Counted from the stretch's first letter, positions 26,515 to 35,813 are shown. The stretch: 64,000 nucleotides of DNA from Paraburkholderia sabiae (GCF_030412785.1 NZ_CP125295.1:2356001-2420000); one strand, 5' to 3'. Program-made: numbers and translations. The notes: a model not told the origin generated them from the sequence alone.

Positions 26515-27414
26515 ATGCGTTGCAGAATTCCCGCAGGTCCGCTCGCCAGCGCATTGCTCGCGGCACTTGTGTTCCAGGCTCCGGCCGCTCACGCCGATGA
26601 ACCCGCCGCTCCGTCGACGGGCGGCAAGCTGCTGCTCACGGGCGGCGTCTCCGAAATCGAAGGCGCGGCGGGCGGCGGCCTCACGCCGTGGGCCGTGATC
26701 GGTGGCTACGGCACCGCCTCGCAAGTGGGTGCGAACGCGTACGGCACCTACGTGCGCACGCAGGACTACGCGCTCGCCAGCTACGGCGCGCTCGCCGCCG
26801 TCGCGAACCGCGTCGAGTTTTCGATTGCGCGCCAGTCGTTCGACACGCGCGACGTCGGTGCGCAACTCGGCCTCGGCTCGGGCTTCAAGTTCAACATGGA
26901 CACGATCGGCGTGAAGGTGCGCCTCTTCGGCGACGCCGTGCTCGATCAGGACACGTGGATTCCTCAGGTCGCGGCGGGCATCCAGTTCAAGCACAACGAA
27001 CAGGGCGACATCGTCAAAGCGGTCGGTGCGACCAGCAACTCGGGCACCGACTTCTATCTGTCCGCGACCAAGCTGCTGCTCGCGCAAAGCCTGCTGCTCA
27101 ACGGCACGCTGCGCTTCACGAAGGCGAACCAGTTCGGTCTGCTCGGCTTCGGTGGCGACAAATCGAACGCGTACCACGCGGAGTTCGAGGCATCCGTCGC
27201 GTATCTGCTGTCGCGCTACGTCGCCGTGGGCGCGGAATACCGCAGCAAGCCCGACAACCTCGGCTTCGCGCGCGAACAGGATGCGTACGACGCGTTCATC
27301 GCGTGGGCGCCGACCAAGCATGTTTCGCTGACGCTCGCGTACCTGTCGCTCGGCGATATCGCGACGATCCGCAACCAGCGCGGCGTGTACGCGTCCTTGC
27401 AAGTGGGGTTCTGA
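26515..27414 (+). CDS. DUF3034 family envelope protein
   Basis: 299 residues from the ATG at 26515, chosen because it begins a signal peptide cleaved after AHA (around residue 27). Upstream in-frame Mets at 26461 and 26134 would bury the signal. The mature protein opens with GGKLLLTGGVSEIEGAAGGG and continues with alternating amphipathic strands (YVAVGAEYRSKPDNLGF; HVSLTLAYLSLGDIA) that end in LQVGF, typical of an outer-membrane beta-barrel with a C-terminal aromatic. DUF3034 has no established function. Its stop overlaps the globin start (TGATG), so it heads a coupled operon. Confidence 0.83.
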   Translation: MRCRIPAGPLASALLAALVFQAPAAHADEPAAPSTGGKLLLTGGVSEIEGAAGGGLTPWAVIGGYGTASQVGANAYGTYVRTQDYALASYGALAAVANRVEFSIARQSFDTRDVGAQLGLGSGFKFNMDTIGVKVRLFGDAVLDQDTWIPQVAAGIQFKHNEQGDIVKAVGATSNSGTDFYLSATKLLLAQSLLLNGTLRFTKANQFGLLGFGGDKSNAYHAEFEASVAYLLSRYVAVGAEYRSKPDNLGFAREQDAYDAFIAWAPTKHVSLTLAYLSLGDIATIRNQRGVYASLQVGF

Positions 27415-27866
27415 TGAAACACACGCTCTCTTTGCGCCTTATCGAACGTGCCGTGGGTGCCGTCTGTGTGGCGGTTCTGCTCGCCGCCGCGCCCGCCGCT
27501 CACGCCGACGATTCGCTCTATCAGACCTTCGGCGGACAGCCCGGCCTCACGAAGATCATCGACGACTTCTACGACCTGCTGCTCAAGGATCCGCGCACGC
27601 TGCCCTATTTCGACGGCGCGCCCATCAAGCGCATCAAGCAGAAGCTCGGCGAACAACTGTGCGAACTGATGGGCGGTCCGTGCACGTACACGGGAAGGCC
27701 GATGAAACGCACGCACGAAGGCCAGAACATCGACCGAGCCGCGTTCAATGCACTCGTCGAAGATCTGCAAACGGCGATGGACCACAACGGCGTGCCGTTT
27801 CGCGCGCAGAACAAGCTGCTTGCGAAGCTCGCGCCGATGTATCGCGACATCCAGGACCGCGAATGA
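27414..27866 (+). CDS. exported group 1 truncated hemoglobin
   Basis: 150 residues. A signal peptide ends near AHA (residue 31), so this globin should be periplasmic, unlike most truncated hemoglobins. The globin core starts SLYQTFGGQPGLTKIIDDFY and carries the conserved LMGGPCTYTGRPMKRTH, in which H101 is the likely proximal haem ligand. It would bind O2, NO or CO; whether it acts as a sensor, scavenger or haem carrier cannot be read from sequence. The start overlaps the DUF3034 stop, and the stop overlaps the next start (ATGA). Confidence 0.88.
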   Translation: MKHTLSLRLIERAVGAVCVAVLLAAAPAAHADDSLYQTFGGQPGLTKIIDDFYDLLLKDPRTLPYFDGAPIKRIKQKLGEQLCELMGGPCTYTGRPMKRTHEGQNIDRAAFNALVEDLQTAMDHNGVPFRAQNKLLAKLAPMYRDIQDRE

Positions 27867-28492
27867 ACAATAACCCGAAAACCACACACAGGTGGCTCAC
27901 GGCTGCCGCCATCGTGCTCGGCTGCCACGCCATGTTTGCGAACGCGGCGAGCGTCCAGGTGAGCGTCGTCGATCAGGCGGGCGCGCCCGTGCCCGACGCC
28001 ATCGTCTACGCGACGCCCGCAAGCGGCAAACTGCCCGCTCCGAAACCCGCGACGGCCATCATCGATCAGGTGAAGCGCCAGTTCGTGCCGCACGTGTCCG
28101 TCGTGCAGACCGGCACGGCGATCACGTTTCCGAACAAGGACAATTTCGAGCACGACGTCTACTCGTTTTCGCCCGCGAAGAAGTTCGAGCTGCATCTGTA
28201 TCACGGCGTGCCCGCGAACCCTGTTGTGTTCGACAAGCCGGGCCTCGTCGTGATGGGCTGCAACATCCACGACACAATGGTCGCGTATCTGCTCGTCGTC
28301 GATACGCCGTGGTTCGCGAAGACGGACGCGGCCGGCAATGCGTCGATCGACAACCTGCCCGCCGACAACTACCGGATCACCGCATGGCACCACAGGCTCG
28401 CCGATGCGAACGCGCTGCCTGTGCAGAACATATCGGCGGCCGCTGACGCAAAGGCCGCATTCAAACTGAAGCTGTCAGCGCAGGCGGAGTAA
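27863..28492 (+). CDS. exported cupredoxin-like protein (methylamine utilisation type)
   Basis: 209 residues with a signal peptide (cleavage near ANA, residue 28). The fold matches plastocyanin-like proteins: H97 in NFEHDVYSF, then C133, H136 and M139 in MGCNIHDTM give the His-Cys-His-Met set of a type 1 copper site. A short beta domain precedes it (VSVVDQAGAPVPDAIVYA) and a carboxypeptidase-regulatory-like segment follows. Such proteins are often called methylamine utilisation proteins, but no mau genes lie nearby, so that name should not be taken as function. A periplasmic electron carrier or copper sensor is plausible. Confidence 0.8.
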   Translation: MNNNPKTTHRWLTAAAIVLGCHAMFANAASVQVSVVDQAGAPVPDAIVYATPASGKLPAPKPATAIIDQVKRQFVPHVSVVQTGTAITFPNKDNFEHDVYSFSPAKKFELHLYHGVPANPVVFDKPGLVVMGCNIHDTMVAYLLVVDTPWFAKTDAAGNASIDNLPADNYRITAWHHRLADANALPVQNISAAADAKAAFKLKLSAQAE

Positions 28493-28499
28493 GCACACG

Positions 28500-30830
28500 A
28501 TGCGATTCCAGAGTCTGCGCGCCCGTATCGCGATCGTCGTCGTGCTGTTGATGCTGGCCGTGCAGCTTGCCGGCTATGCCGTCATCAGCACGGTGATCGG
28601 CGCGAACGCGCGCAGCAATTCGGAAAGCCAGCTCGTCGTCGCTGAGAACGTGTTCCGCCAGGTGTTGCGCGCGAACGGCGAAAAGCTCACGCAGGCAGCG
28701 ACCGTCGTCGCGGCGGACTTCGGTTTTCGCGAGGCCGTCGCGACGCACGACGAAAACACCGTCGCGTCGGCCCTGAAAAATCACGGCAACCGCATCGATG
28801 CCGACATCGTGATGCTCGCCGATCTCGACGGCAAACTGACAGCCGACAGTCGCGGTCCGGCGCACGTCGATGCGCCCTTCCCGCTGCGCAGCCTGATCCG
28901 CGCGGCGACGCGCCAGGGCGATGCGTCGTCGATCGTGACGATCGACGGCAAGCTGTATCAGGTGGTCGCCGTGCCCGTCAAGGCGCCCGTGACGATCGCG
29001 TGGGTCGCGATGGGCTTTCGCATCGACGACGAAACCGCGCGCGATTTCGCGAGCCTGACTTCGCTCGACGTATCGTTCCTCGACCGCTTGCCCGACGGAC
29101 GCTGGAGCGTGCTCGCCAGTTCGCTGCCCGACGCGCGCCACGCACACGCGAGCATCGCCGATACCGCCGACGACAACTACGCGACCCGCGTCGTGCTGCT
29201 GCAATCGGGCGTCGAGCAGACGGCCGTCATGCTGCAGCGGTCGGTGCAGGACATCATGGCGCCGTTCCACCGGCTGCAAACGGCGCTCGCGATCATCACG
29301 GTGCTCGGCGTGCTGGCGTCGATCGTCGGCAGCATGCTGACCGCGCGCAGCGTGACGCGGCCCGTCGAAGCGCTGACGCGCTTCTCGCATCGCGTGGAAA
29401 TCGGCGACTACGATCAGCCTATCGGTCTCTCGTCGCACGACGAACTCGGCAAGCTCGCGAACGCATTCGATCACATGCAGCGCGCGATTTCCGAACGCGA
29501 GCGGCGCATCACCGAACTCGCCTACATGGACCGCCTGACGGGACTCGCGAATCGCGCGATGTTCAACGACCGTCTACAGGCAGCCATCGCGGCGACACAG
29601 AGCGGCACGCACATCGCGCCCCCGACGTTCAGCGTGATGATGATGGACCTCGACCGCTTCAAGTACGTGAACGACACGCTGGGACATCCCATCGGCGACC
29701 TGCTGCTGTGCGAAGTGGCGAAGCGTCTGCGCGACAACCTGCGCAGCACGGATCTCGTCGCGCGGCTGGGCGGCGACGAGTTCGCCGTGCTGTTGCCGGG
29801 CGACGCGAACGACGGCGCGCAACGCGTGGCCGAGCATCTCGTGAAGACGCTCGAAGCGCCCATCACGATCGAAGGGCAACTCGTCGACGTGGGCGCGAGT
29901 ATCGGCATCGTCACGTTTCCTCAGCACGGCAACGACATGAACGTGCTGATGCGCCGCGCCGATATCGCGATGTACGTCGCGAAACGCGCGAACACCGGCT
30001 ACGCGATCTACGACGAGAAGCACGATCACAACAGCGCCGAGCGTCTGTCGCTGATGAGCGAATTGCGCCAGGCCGTCGAGCACGACCAGCTGATGCTGCA
30101 CTATCAGCCGAAGCTCGATCTCATGATGGGCACGGTCAAATACGTGGAAGCGCTCGTGCGCTGGGAACACCCGACGCGAGGCTTCGTCGCGCCCGACCAG
30201 TTCATTCCGTTTGCCGAGCAGACGGGCTACATCAAGGCGATTTCGCACTGGGTCGCCGACAAGGCGATCGGCCAGTGTGCGGCATGGCAGGCGGCGGGCA
30301 TCGAACTGGCCGTGTCGGTCAACGTGTCGGCGCGCGAACTGATCCAGTCGACGCTGCCCGATACGTTCAGCGCGCTGCTGAAGAAGCACGGCGTCGCGCC
30401 CGAGATGGTGTGGATCGAGATCACCGAAAGCGCGATCATGGACGACCCCAATCACGCCATCGAAACACTCGACCGTCTGCATGCGCTCGGCATTCGCCTC
30501 GCCATCGACGACTTCGGCACGGGCTATTCGTCGCTTGCGTATCTGAAGCGGATGCCCGTCGACGAACTGAAGATCGACAAGTCGTTCGTGATGGGCATGA
30601 CGCAGCACAAGGACGACGAGACCATCGTCCGTTCGACGATCGATCTCGCGCACAACATGGGCCTTAAGGTAGTCGCCGAGGGCGTCGAAACCGAGGACGT
30701 GCTCGACCGACTGCGCGACCTGCGCTGCGATCTCGTGCAAGGCTTCCATCTGAGCCGTCCGCTGCCGCCGGCGCGGCTCGAAGCGTGGCTGATCGACTGG
30801 GAAATCCGCCAGGCCACCGAGCAGGCATAA
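28500..30830 (+). CDS. membrane GGDEF/EAL c-di-GMP enzyme with periplasmic sensor
   Basis: 776 residues. Two membrane helices (about 9-33 and 262-282) enclose a periplasmic sensor of about 230 residues. A HAMP linker follows (283-335), then GGDEF (424-428) with an intact I-site RSTD (415-418) and an EAL domain with EAL at 549-551, DDFGTG at 669-674 and EGVE later on. Both catalytic motifs look active, so it may make and break c-di-GMP. It lies 7 bases after the cupredoxin stop, so its periplasmic domain is made together with two periplasmic redox proteins. Confidence 0.92.
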   Translation: MRFQSLRARIAIVVVLLMLAVQLAGYAVISTVIGANARSNSESQLVVAENVFRQVLRANGEKLTQAATVVAADFGFREAVATHDENTVASALKNHGNRIDADIVMLADLDGKLTADSRGPAHVDAPFPLRSLIRAATRQGDASSIVTIDGKLYQVVAVPVKAPVTIAWVAMGFRIDDETARDFASLTSLDVSFLDRLPDGRWSVLASSLPDARHAHASIADTADDNYATRVVLLQSGVEQTAVMLQRSVQDIMAPFHRLQTALAIITVLGVLASIVGSMLTARSVTRPVEALTRFSHRVEIGDYDQPIGLSSHDELGKLANAFDHMQRAISERERRITELAYMDRLTGLANRAMFNDRLQAAIAATQSGTHIAPPTFSVMMMDLDRFKYVNDTLGHPIGDLLLCEVAKRLRDNLRSTDLVARLGGDEFAVLLPGDANDGAQRVAEHLVKTLEAPITIEGQLVDVGASIGIVTFPQHGNDMNVLMRRADIAMYVAKRANTGYAIYDEKHDHNSAERLSLMSELRQAVEHDQLMLHYQPKLDLMMGTVKYVEALVRWEHPTRGFVAPDQFIPFAEQTGYIKAISHWVADKAIGQCAAWQAAGIELAVSVNVSARELIQSTLPDTFSALLKKHGVAPEMVWIEITESAIMDDPNHAIETLDRLHALGIRLAIDDFGTGYSSLAYLKRMPVDELKIDKSFVMGMTQHKDDETIVRSTIDLAHNMGLKVVAEGVETEDVLDRLRDLRCDLVQGFHLSRPLPPARLEAWLIDWEIRQATEQA

Positions 30831-30937
30831 ACGCCGCGCAGCGCGGATTCCTGCCTATACTTCCGTAGCCGTTCCAGACAGAGGCCGCGCCTCATCCGTT
30901 TGCTAACACGAACGCCCGCGCGTTCGCGACACGCGCC

Positions 30938-32062
30938 ATGGAACCCTCCACCGATCCCGTCGAGCACGAACCCGCTGCTCCCGCCGCGCGCCGCGACGTG
31001 AGCGCGAAACAGCCGTTCGCCGCGCTCAGCGCCTGGGCGGAGCGCGTCGATCCCGGCACGCATCGCCGCATCAAGGGGCTGCGCCTCGTGACGGCGTATG
31101 GGCTCGCAGCGGCGCTCGGCACGCTGCAGGACGTCACGCATGGCTTGCCGCGCAATGTCTCCGTCGGCACGCTCGCCGCCGGTTTCGCGTTGTGGGCGAG
31201 CGTGTCGGAAGCGCGAACGACGCGTCCCGAATCGAGCCGCGATCTCGCGTTGCTGTGCGCCGCGGCCGCCTTCGGCGCGGCTCTTTACATGTGCCTCGCA
31301 CAGCCGCTGCTCGGCCTCGGGCACGCGGGACCGGAACTCACACTGGTGACGGGCGCGTTTCTGGTCGGCTATCTGAAGCGCTTCGGCGTGCTCGGCGCGG
31401 GGCTTGGCTCGCAGATCTACATCGGGCAGCTGATGGCCTATGGCGCGGGCCTCGTGATCGCCGATCTGCCCACGATTGCGATTGCAGGCGTCATCGCGAT
31501 GCTTGCGTCGATCGTGCCGAGACTTCTCAGCGGTCCGGCCGAACGGCCCGCCGTCGTCGCCGCGTTGTCGCCGGGACCGCCGCCCGTGCCGGGACGCCCT
31601 TCGCCCGAGTTCGTCATGGGATTGCAAGCCGCGGCGGGCGCGCTCGTCGTGGTCGCGTTGAATGCGTGGATGGGCATCGAAGAGTCGGCGTGGGCGATCA
31701 CGGCCTGCACCTACGTCGTCGCAGGCTCCGCGACGGGCACCGTGCAGCGCGTGCGCCGGCGGATCATCGGCACGCTGGTCGGCGTGCCGCTCGCACTCAT
31801 CTGTCTGCCCATTGCCGAACATGCGCCGCTCGTGATCTGGTTCGCGGCGGCGCTCGCGATGATCGTCTACGCGATGGCCCTGCCCGAGCGCTACGACATC
31901 GCGTGCGGCGCGTTCGCGTTCACGCTGATCGTCACGCTCGCGGTGAGCGGCGTGCATTCGATTCCTTTTCTCGCGGCGCGCGCGTGGGAAACGCTGATCG
32001 GCGGCGTGCTCGGCTTGCTGGCCGCCATGTTCATTTTTCCGTTGAGGTTGCGCGAAGCATAG
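30938..32062 (+). CDS. FUSC family inner-membrane protein
   Basis: 374 residues. Two sets of membrane helices, one after a polar N-terminus (residues 47-200) and one after a Pro-rich linker (about 208-220), give the duplicated layout of FUSC (fusaric acid resistance) proteins; the second half begins AGALVVVALNAWMGIEESAWAI. Family members export aromatic acids or work with AaeAB-like partners. No membrane fusion partner is nearby. It follows the c-di-GMP gene by 107 bases, with no clear terminator between. Confidence 0.8.
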   Translation: MEPSTDPVEHEPAAPAARRDVSAKQPFAALSAWAERVDPGTHRRIKGLRLVTAYGLAAALGTLQDVTHGLPRNVSVGTLAAGFALWASVSEARTTRPESSRDLALLCAAAAFGAALYMCLAQPLLGLGHAGPELTLVTGAFLVGYLKRFGVLGAGLGSQIYIGQLMAYGAGLVIADLPTIAIAGVIAMLASIVPRLLSGPAERPAVVAALSPGPPPVPGRPSPEFVMGLQAAAGALVVVALNAWMGIEESAWAITACTYVVAGSATGTVQRVRRRIIGTLVGVPLALICLPIAEHAPLVIWFAAALAMIVYAMALPERYDIACGAFAFTLIVTLAVSGVHSIPFLAARAWETLIGGVLGLLAAMFIFPLRLREA

Positions 32063-32252
32063 CTGCAAAGCAGCGGTCCACTTCTACAAGCGGCTCTTTT
32101 AATCAGAAGAACGGAATAATCCAGGCGCTGCTTCGTTGCACGCAACGCGTCTTCATACGCGCTAAAAAATACCCCGCTAATTCGAGGAATAAAACCCGCG
32201 CAGTGCTCGTTTTCTGACCGTCACGACCTTTCGACAAGCAAGGAGTGCGGTC

Positions 32253-33422
32253 ATGAAGTCTCTATTCGAGGTACTCGGCATCGCAGCCTGTGGCGCGGCA
32301 CTGGCGACGCTCGTTTCATGCGGAGGCGGTTCCGGGTCGAACAACACGCCGCCGACGGCTTCGTCGTTCAAGGCGACGGCGCTCGTGTCGGATGGCGCCG
32401 TGTCCGCGCCTCACACCGATCCCAACCTGAAGAACGCATGGGGCGTCGCCTTCAATCCGAAAGGCTTCGTATGGGTCGCCGACAACGCCACCAATCTCGC
32501 GACGCTTTATGACGGCAACGGCGTGCCGCAATCGCTGGTCGTGACGATACCGGCGGGCACGAACGGCGCGGCGGCACCGACGGGCATCGTCTTCAACGGC
32601 ACGCAAAGTTTCTCCGTGACGCAAAACGGCAAGTCGGGCATCGCGGCTTTCATCTTCGCGGGCGAAGGCGGCACGATCGCGGCGTGGGCGCCCGCCGTCG
32701 GCCCGACCAACGCGTTCACGATGCACGACGACGGCACGGGCGGCGCCGTGTACAAAGGTCTCGCACTGGCCGCGAACAACGGCAACAACTTCCTCTATGC
32801 GACCGACTTTCATAACAACAAGATCGACGTGTTCGACACGAACTTCACGAAGGTCACGATGCCCGGCGGCTTCAAGGACTCCGCGATTCCCGCGGGCTTC
32901 GCGCCGTTCGGCATTGCGCTGATCGGCTCGAACCTGTTCGTGACGTATGCGATGCAGGACGCCGACAAACACGACGATGTCGCAGGCGCGGGCCAGGGCA
33001 TGGTCGACGTGTTCGATACGGCGGGCAATCTCAAGCAGCACTTCGCGACGGGCGCACCGCTGAATGCACCGTGGGGCATCGCGCAGGCGCCTAGCAACTT
33101 CGGCACGCTGAGCGGCGCGATCCTGATCGGCAATTTCGGCGACGGCGCGCTCAACGCATTCGATGCGTCGAGCGGCAAGTCGATGGGACCCGTGATGGCA
33201 TCGAATGGCAGCGCGATCGTCCAGAACGGCTTGTGGGGTATTGCGTTCGGCAACAACCTCAGCAATCAGCCTTCGAATACGCTCTTTTTTGCGGCAGGAC
33301 CAAACGACGAAGCGGACGGCGTGTACGGGCGAATCGATCTGAATCCGGCTTCCAGCACAAGCGCGACGTCCGGTTCCAGCACGGGCTCCAGTTCGAGCGG
33401 CGGATCGAGCATCGGCATGTAG
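32253..33422 (+). CDS. TIGR03118 family lipoprotein, predicted beta-propeller
   Basis: 389 residues. A lipoprotein signal ends in LVSC (Cys 23), followed by GGGSGSNN. The rest has repeated units of the NHL-propeller kind (AWGVAFNPKGFVWVADNAT; NKIDVFDTNFTKVTMPG; APWGIAQAPSNFG). The C-terminus is a Ser/Gly/Thr-rich tail. TIGR03118 proteins have no known function. AAGGAG precedes the ATG. A terminator hairpin lies 28 bases after the stop, so this is a single-gene unit. Confidence 0.82.
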   Translation: MKSLFEVLGIAACGAALATLVSCGGGSGSNNTPPTASSFKATALVSDGAVSAPHTDPNLKNAWGVAFNPKGFVWVADNATNLATLYDGNGVPQSLVVTIPAGTNGAAAPTGIVFNGTQSFSVTQNGKSGIAAFIFAGEGGTIAAWAPAVGPTNAFTMHDDGTGGAVYKGLALAANNGNNFLYATDFHNNKIDVFDTNFTKVTMPGGFKDSAIPAGFAPFGIALIGSNLFVTYAMQDADKHDDVAGAGQGMVDVFDTAGNLKQHFATGAPLNAPWGIAQAPSNFGTLSGAILIGNFGDGALNAFDASSGKSMGPVMASNGSAIVQNGLWGIAFGNNLSNQPSNTLFFAAGPNDEADGVYGRIDLNPASSTSATSGSSTGSSSSGGSSIGM

Positions 33423-33449
33423 CGCATCCACTTCCCACGCGCAAAAAAC

Positions 33450-33475
33450 AGAACGGCCGCAGAAGCGGCCGTTCT
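33450..33475. terminator. bidirectional terminator between TIGR03118 gene and rpoN
   Basis: AGAACGGCCGC-AGAA-GCGGCCGTTCT, a perfect 11-bp stem with a T-run after it on the plus strand and an A-run before it (33443-33448), which acts as a T-run on the other strand. It separates two convergent genes. Confidence 0.85.
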
Positions 33476-33496
33476 TTCATCGCGTGAAAACGCGCA

Positions 33497-34969
33497 TCAA
33501 ACCTGTCGACGCAACTCGGCAGGCGGCACCTTCATCAGATGGCGATACTTCGCGACCGTGCGGCGCGCGACGAGCACGCCCTGGTCCGCGAGCATCTTTG
33601 CAAGCGCGACATCGGACAGCGGATCGCGTGTATTCTCTGCCGCGATCATTTCCTTGAGCAGCGCGCGCACGGCAGCCGCTGAACATGTACCCCCGCTTTC
33701 CGTGCCGAGTTCTCGCGGGAAGAAATGCTTGAACTCGAAGATGCCGCGCGGCGTTGCCATGTACTTGTTGCCTGTCGCGCGAGAAATCGTCGATTCGTGC
33801 AGGCCGAGTTCTTCAGCGACGTCACGCAGCACGAGCGGCTTCAATGCGATCTCGCCGTACTGGAAGAACGGCTTCTGATGCGCGACGATGCATTCCGCCA
33901 CGCGCTGAATCGTCTCGAAGCGCTGCTGTGCGTTGCGGATCAGCCAGCGCGCTTCCTGCAACTGCTGCGCGAGCGGAGAACGGCTCGCACCCGCCGATTG
34001 CGCAAACAGCTCCGCGTACATGCGATGAATGCGCGCGCGCGGCAGCACAGCCGGATTGACCGTGACGACCCACTTGTTGCGAACGCTGCGCACGATCACG
34101 TCGGGGACGATGTAGTTGTCGTCGGCGCGCCCGTAGGAATTGCCCGGCTTCGGATCGAGCTTGCGCACGAGCGCGCAGGCCACACGCAACTCTTCCGCAT
34201 CGCAGCCGATCTGCTTCTGCAACTCCGCATGCTCACGACGCGCGAGCCGGTCGAGATGATGCTCGACCACCTGCTTCGCGACGCTGCGTCCCGGCGTATC
34301 GCCGGGCAATGCGTCGATCTGCAATGACAGACACTCGGACAGTGAACGCGCGGCGAGTCCCGGACGGTCGAGCGTCTGTACGAGACGCAGTGCGACCAGC
34401 AGTTCGTCTTCCGTCAGCGCGGGTTCGATATCGACGATGTCGGTGAGATCAGCGAGATCCTGGCGCAGATAGCCGTCGTCATCGAGTGCTTCGATCACGA
34501 GGCGCGCGACTTCGCGATCGCGATCGTCGAGGCGGTAGAGACGCAGCGCATCGTGCAGCTGCTCATGCAACGTGGGCTGAACGCGCGCCCATTCCGTCGG
34601 ATCAGCAGCATCGGAATCGCCGTTGTAGCGCGAAGGACCACGACCATAGGCGTCGCCGGAATAGTCGCCGCCGTCATCCGACGATGCGGCGCTCTCCGTC
34701 GCGGGTTCGGCCTGCGCGCTTTCTAGCGCCGTGTCGCGCTCGGCGGCCGGCAGCGTTTCGCCGTCCGGGCCCGTGCCGTCTGCCGTTTTATTGGCGGACA
34801 TTTCTTCCGGAGCGGACGGATCGTATTCAAGGAAGGGATTAGTGTCGAGTGCGTTGCGCAGTTCCTGCTGAAACTCGAGCGACGACAGTTGAAGCAGACG
34901 CACGGACTGCTGCAGACGCGGTGTGAGCGCGAACGTTTGCTTCGCGCGTAATTCGATTGTAGGCGGCAT
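33497..34969 (-). CDS. rpoN: RNA polymerase sigma-54 factor, accessory copy
   Basis: 490 residues from the ATG at 34969, after AGGAAGAGTCTGT; an ATG at 34993 lies upstream of that site and is rejected. Region I is present (LTPRLQQSVRLLQLSSLEF), followed by an acidic region II with DDGGDYSGDAYGRG. The core-binding and DNA-binding regions end in an intact RpoN box, ARRTVAKYR (468-476). The usual lptB-hpf-ptsN neighbours of the housekeeping rpoN are absent, and the flanks are stress genes, so this looks like a second copy. Its own promoter appears to be sigma-54-type. Confidence 0.92.
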   Translation of the reverse strand: MPPTIELRAKQTFALTPRLQQSVRLLQLSSLEFQQELRNALDTNPFLEYDPSAPEEMSANKTADGTGPDGETLPAAERDTALESAQAEPATESAASSDDGGDYSGDAYGRGPSRYNGDSDAADPTEWARVQPTLHEQLHDALRLYRLDDRDREVARLVIEALDDDGYLRQDLADLTDIVDIEPALTEDELLVALRLVQTLDRPGLAARSLSECLSLQIDALPGDTPGRSVAKQVVEHHLDRLARREHAELQKQIGCDAEELRVACALVRKLDPKPGNSYGRADDNYIVPDVIVRSVRNKWVVTVNPAVLPRARIHRMYAELFAQSAGASRSPLAQQLQEARWLIRNAQQRFETIQRVAECIVAHQKPFFQYGEIALKPLVLRDVAEELGLHESTISRATGNKYMATPRGIFEFKHFFPRELGTESGGTCSAAAVRALLKEMIAAENTRDPLSDVALAKMLADQGVLVARRTVAKYRHLMKVPPAELRRQV

Positions 34970-35014
34970 ACAGACTCTTCCTGTGATTATCAACAGAGCT
35001 TCGCGCAGTACCTA

Positions 35015-35030
35015 TGCAACTGTCGTACCA
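35015..35030 (-). promoter_or_regulatory. sigma-54 promoter of rpoN
   Basis: On the minus strand TGGTACGACAGTTGCA, one mismatch from TGGCACG-N4-TTGCA, with correct GG-N10-GC spacing. Transcription would start near 35004, about 35 bases before the rpoN ATG, so the gene appears to be self-activated. Confidence 0.65.
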
Positions 35031-35208
35031 GCTTTCACAACTGTCTGTTTTGATTCGTCTTTGTCTCTTCTGGATGCACGCCGTATGCCGGGTCCGTGCG
35101 CGGATTTTACAAACGCTCTGAACTTCGGACGGCATCGTTGCGCATCGGAGCACCCTTCCAGATTCCGGGAAAACGACAACGAAGCGCGGCTGCGTCGAGG
35201 TCTGCGCC

Positions 35209-35224
35209 AGGCATAACGCTTGCT
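35209..35224 (+). promoter_or_regulatory. sigma-54 promoter of the BON-domain gene
   Basis: AGGCATAACGCTTGCT: GG-N10-GC with GGCAT and TTGCT matching the consensus. Transcription would start near 35235 with a leader of about 185 bases before the ATG at 35419. It lies back to back with the rpoN promoter. Confidence 0.5.
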
Positions 35225-35418
35225 GGAACGCCGACGAGGGGCGCGCTTCGCAAAGGGAACGGAAGCGGATCGACGCGCAGCGCGTCCCGTGTCGGCGACG
35301 GACCAGACGGAACCGCGGCGGCAGTGGTCTTTGGTCGGGTCATCGGCGGCATCGTGCCGCGATCGACCGGACGGACAACAGGACCGCAACCTTGTCATCA
35401 ACCGAGAAGGAGAAAACC

Positions 35419-35757
35419 ATGAAAACCATCCAGTTCCTCAAGGCCGCAGGCAGCATCGCATGTGTGGCATTCGCACTGAACGCGACGGCGCAAACGACGG
35501 CATCGGCGCCGCCCGCCACGTCCGAGTCGGTCGGTCAGCACATCGACGACGGCACGGTGACCACCAAGGTCAAGGCCGAACTGCTCGGCGCGAAGAACGT
35601 GAAATCCACGCACATCCACGTGAAGACGCGCAAGGGCATCGTCTGGCTGTCGGGTTCGGTGCCTTCGGCCGAAGACAAGACGGCCGCGCAGGACGTCGTG
35701 CAAAACGTGTCCGGCGTGAAGGGTGTCAAGAACCATCTGAAGATCGCGGCTGAATAA
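35419..35757 (+). CDS. exported BON-domain protein
   Basis: 112 residues. The ATG at 35419 follows GAAGGAGAAAACC. A signal peptide (cleavage near ATA-QTT) is followed by one BON domain: IDDGTVTTKVKAELLGAKN, IHVKTRKGIVWLSGSVPS and the closing VSGVKGVKNHLKI. It resembles OsmY and related periplasmic stress proteins that bind membranes or lipids. It is divergent from rpoN with its own sigma-54-like promoter, and a strong terminator follows. Confidence 0.9.
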   Translation: MKTIQFLKAAGSIACVAFALNATAQTTASAPPATSESVGQHIDDGTVTTKVKAELLGAKNVKSTHIHVKTRKGIVWLSGSVPSAEDKTAAQDVVQNVSGVKGVKNHLKIAAE

Positions 35758-35813
35758 ACCGCGCATTCGCGCACTCTCGCAAGTCTTCATCTGCAGGTTT
35801 GAAAGCGAAAAGA

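Noticed and set aside
27863..28492. Methylamine utilisation function
   Set aside because: The common family name is based on homology only. No mau genes, dehydrogenase or amine transporter are in the window.
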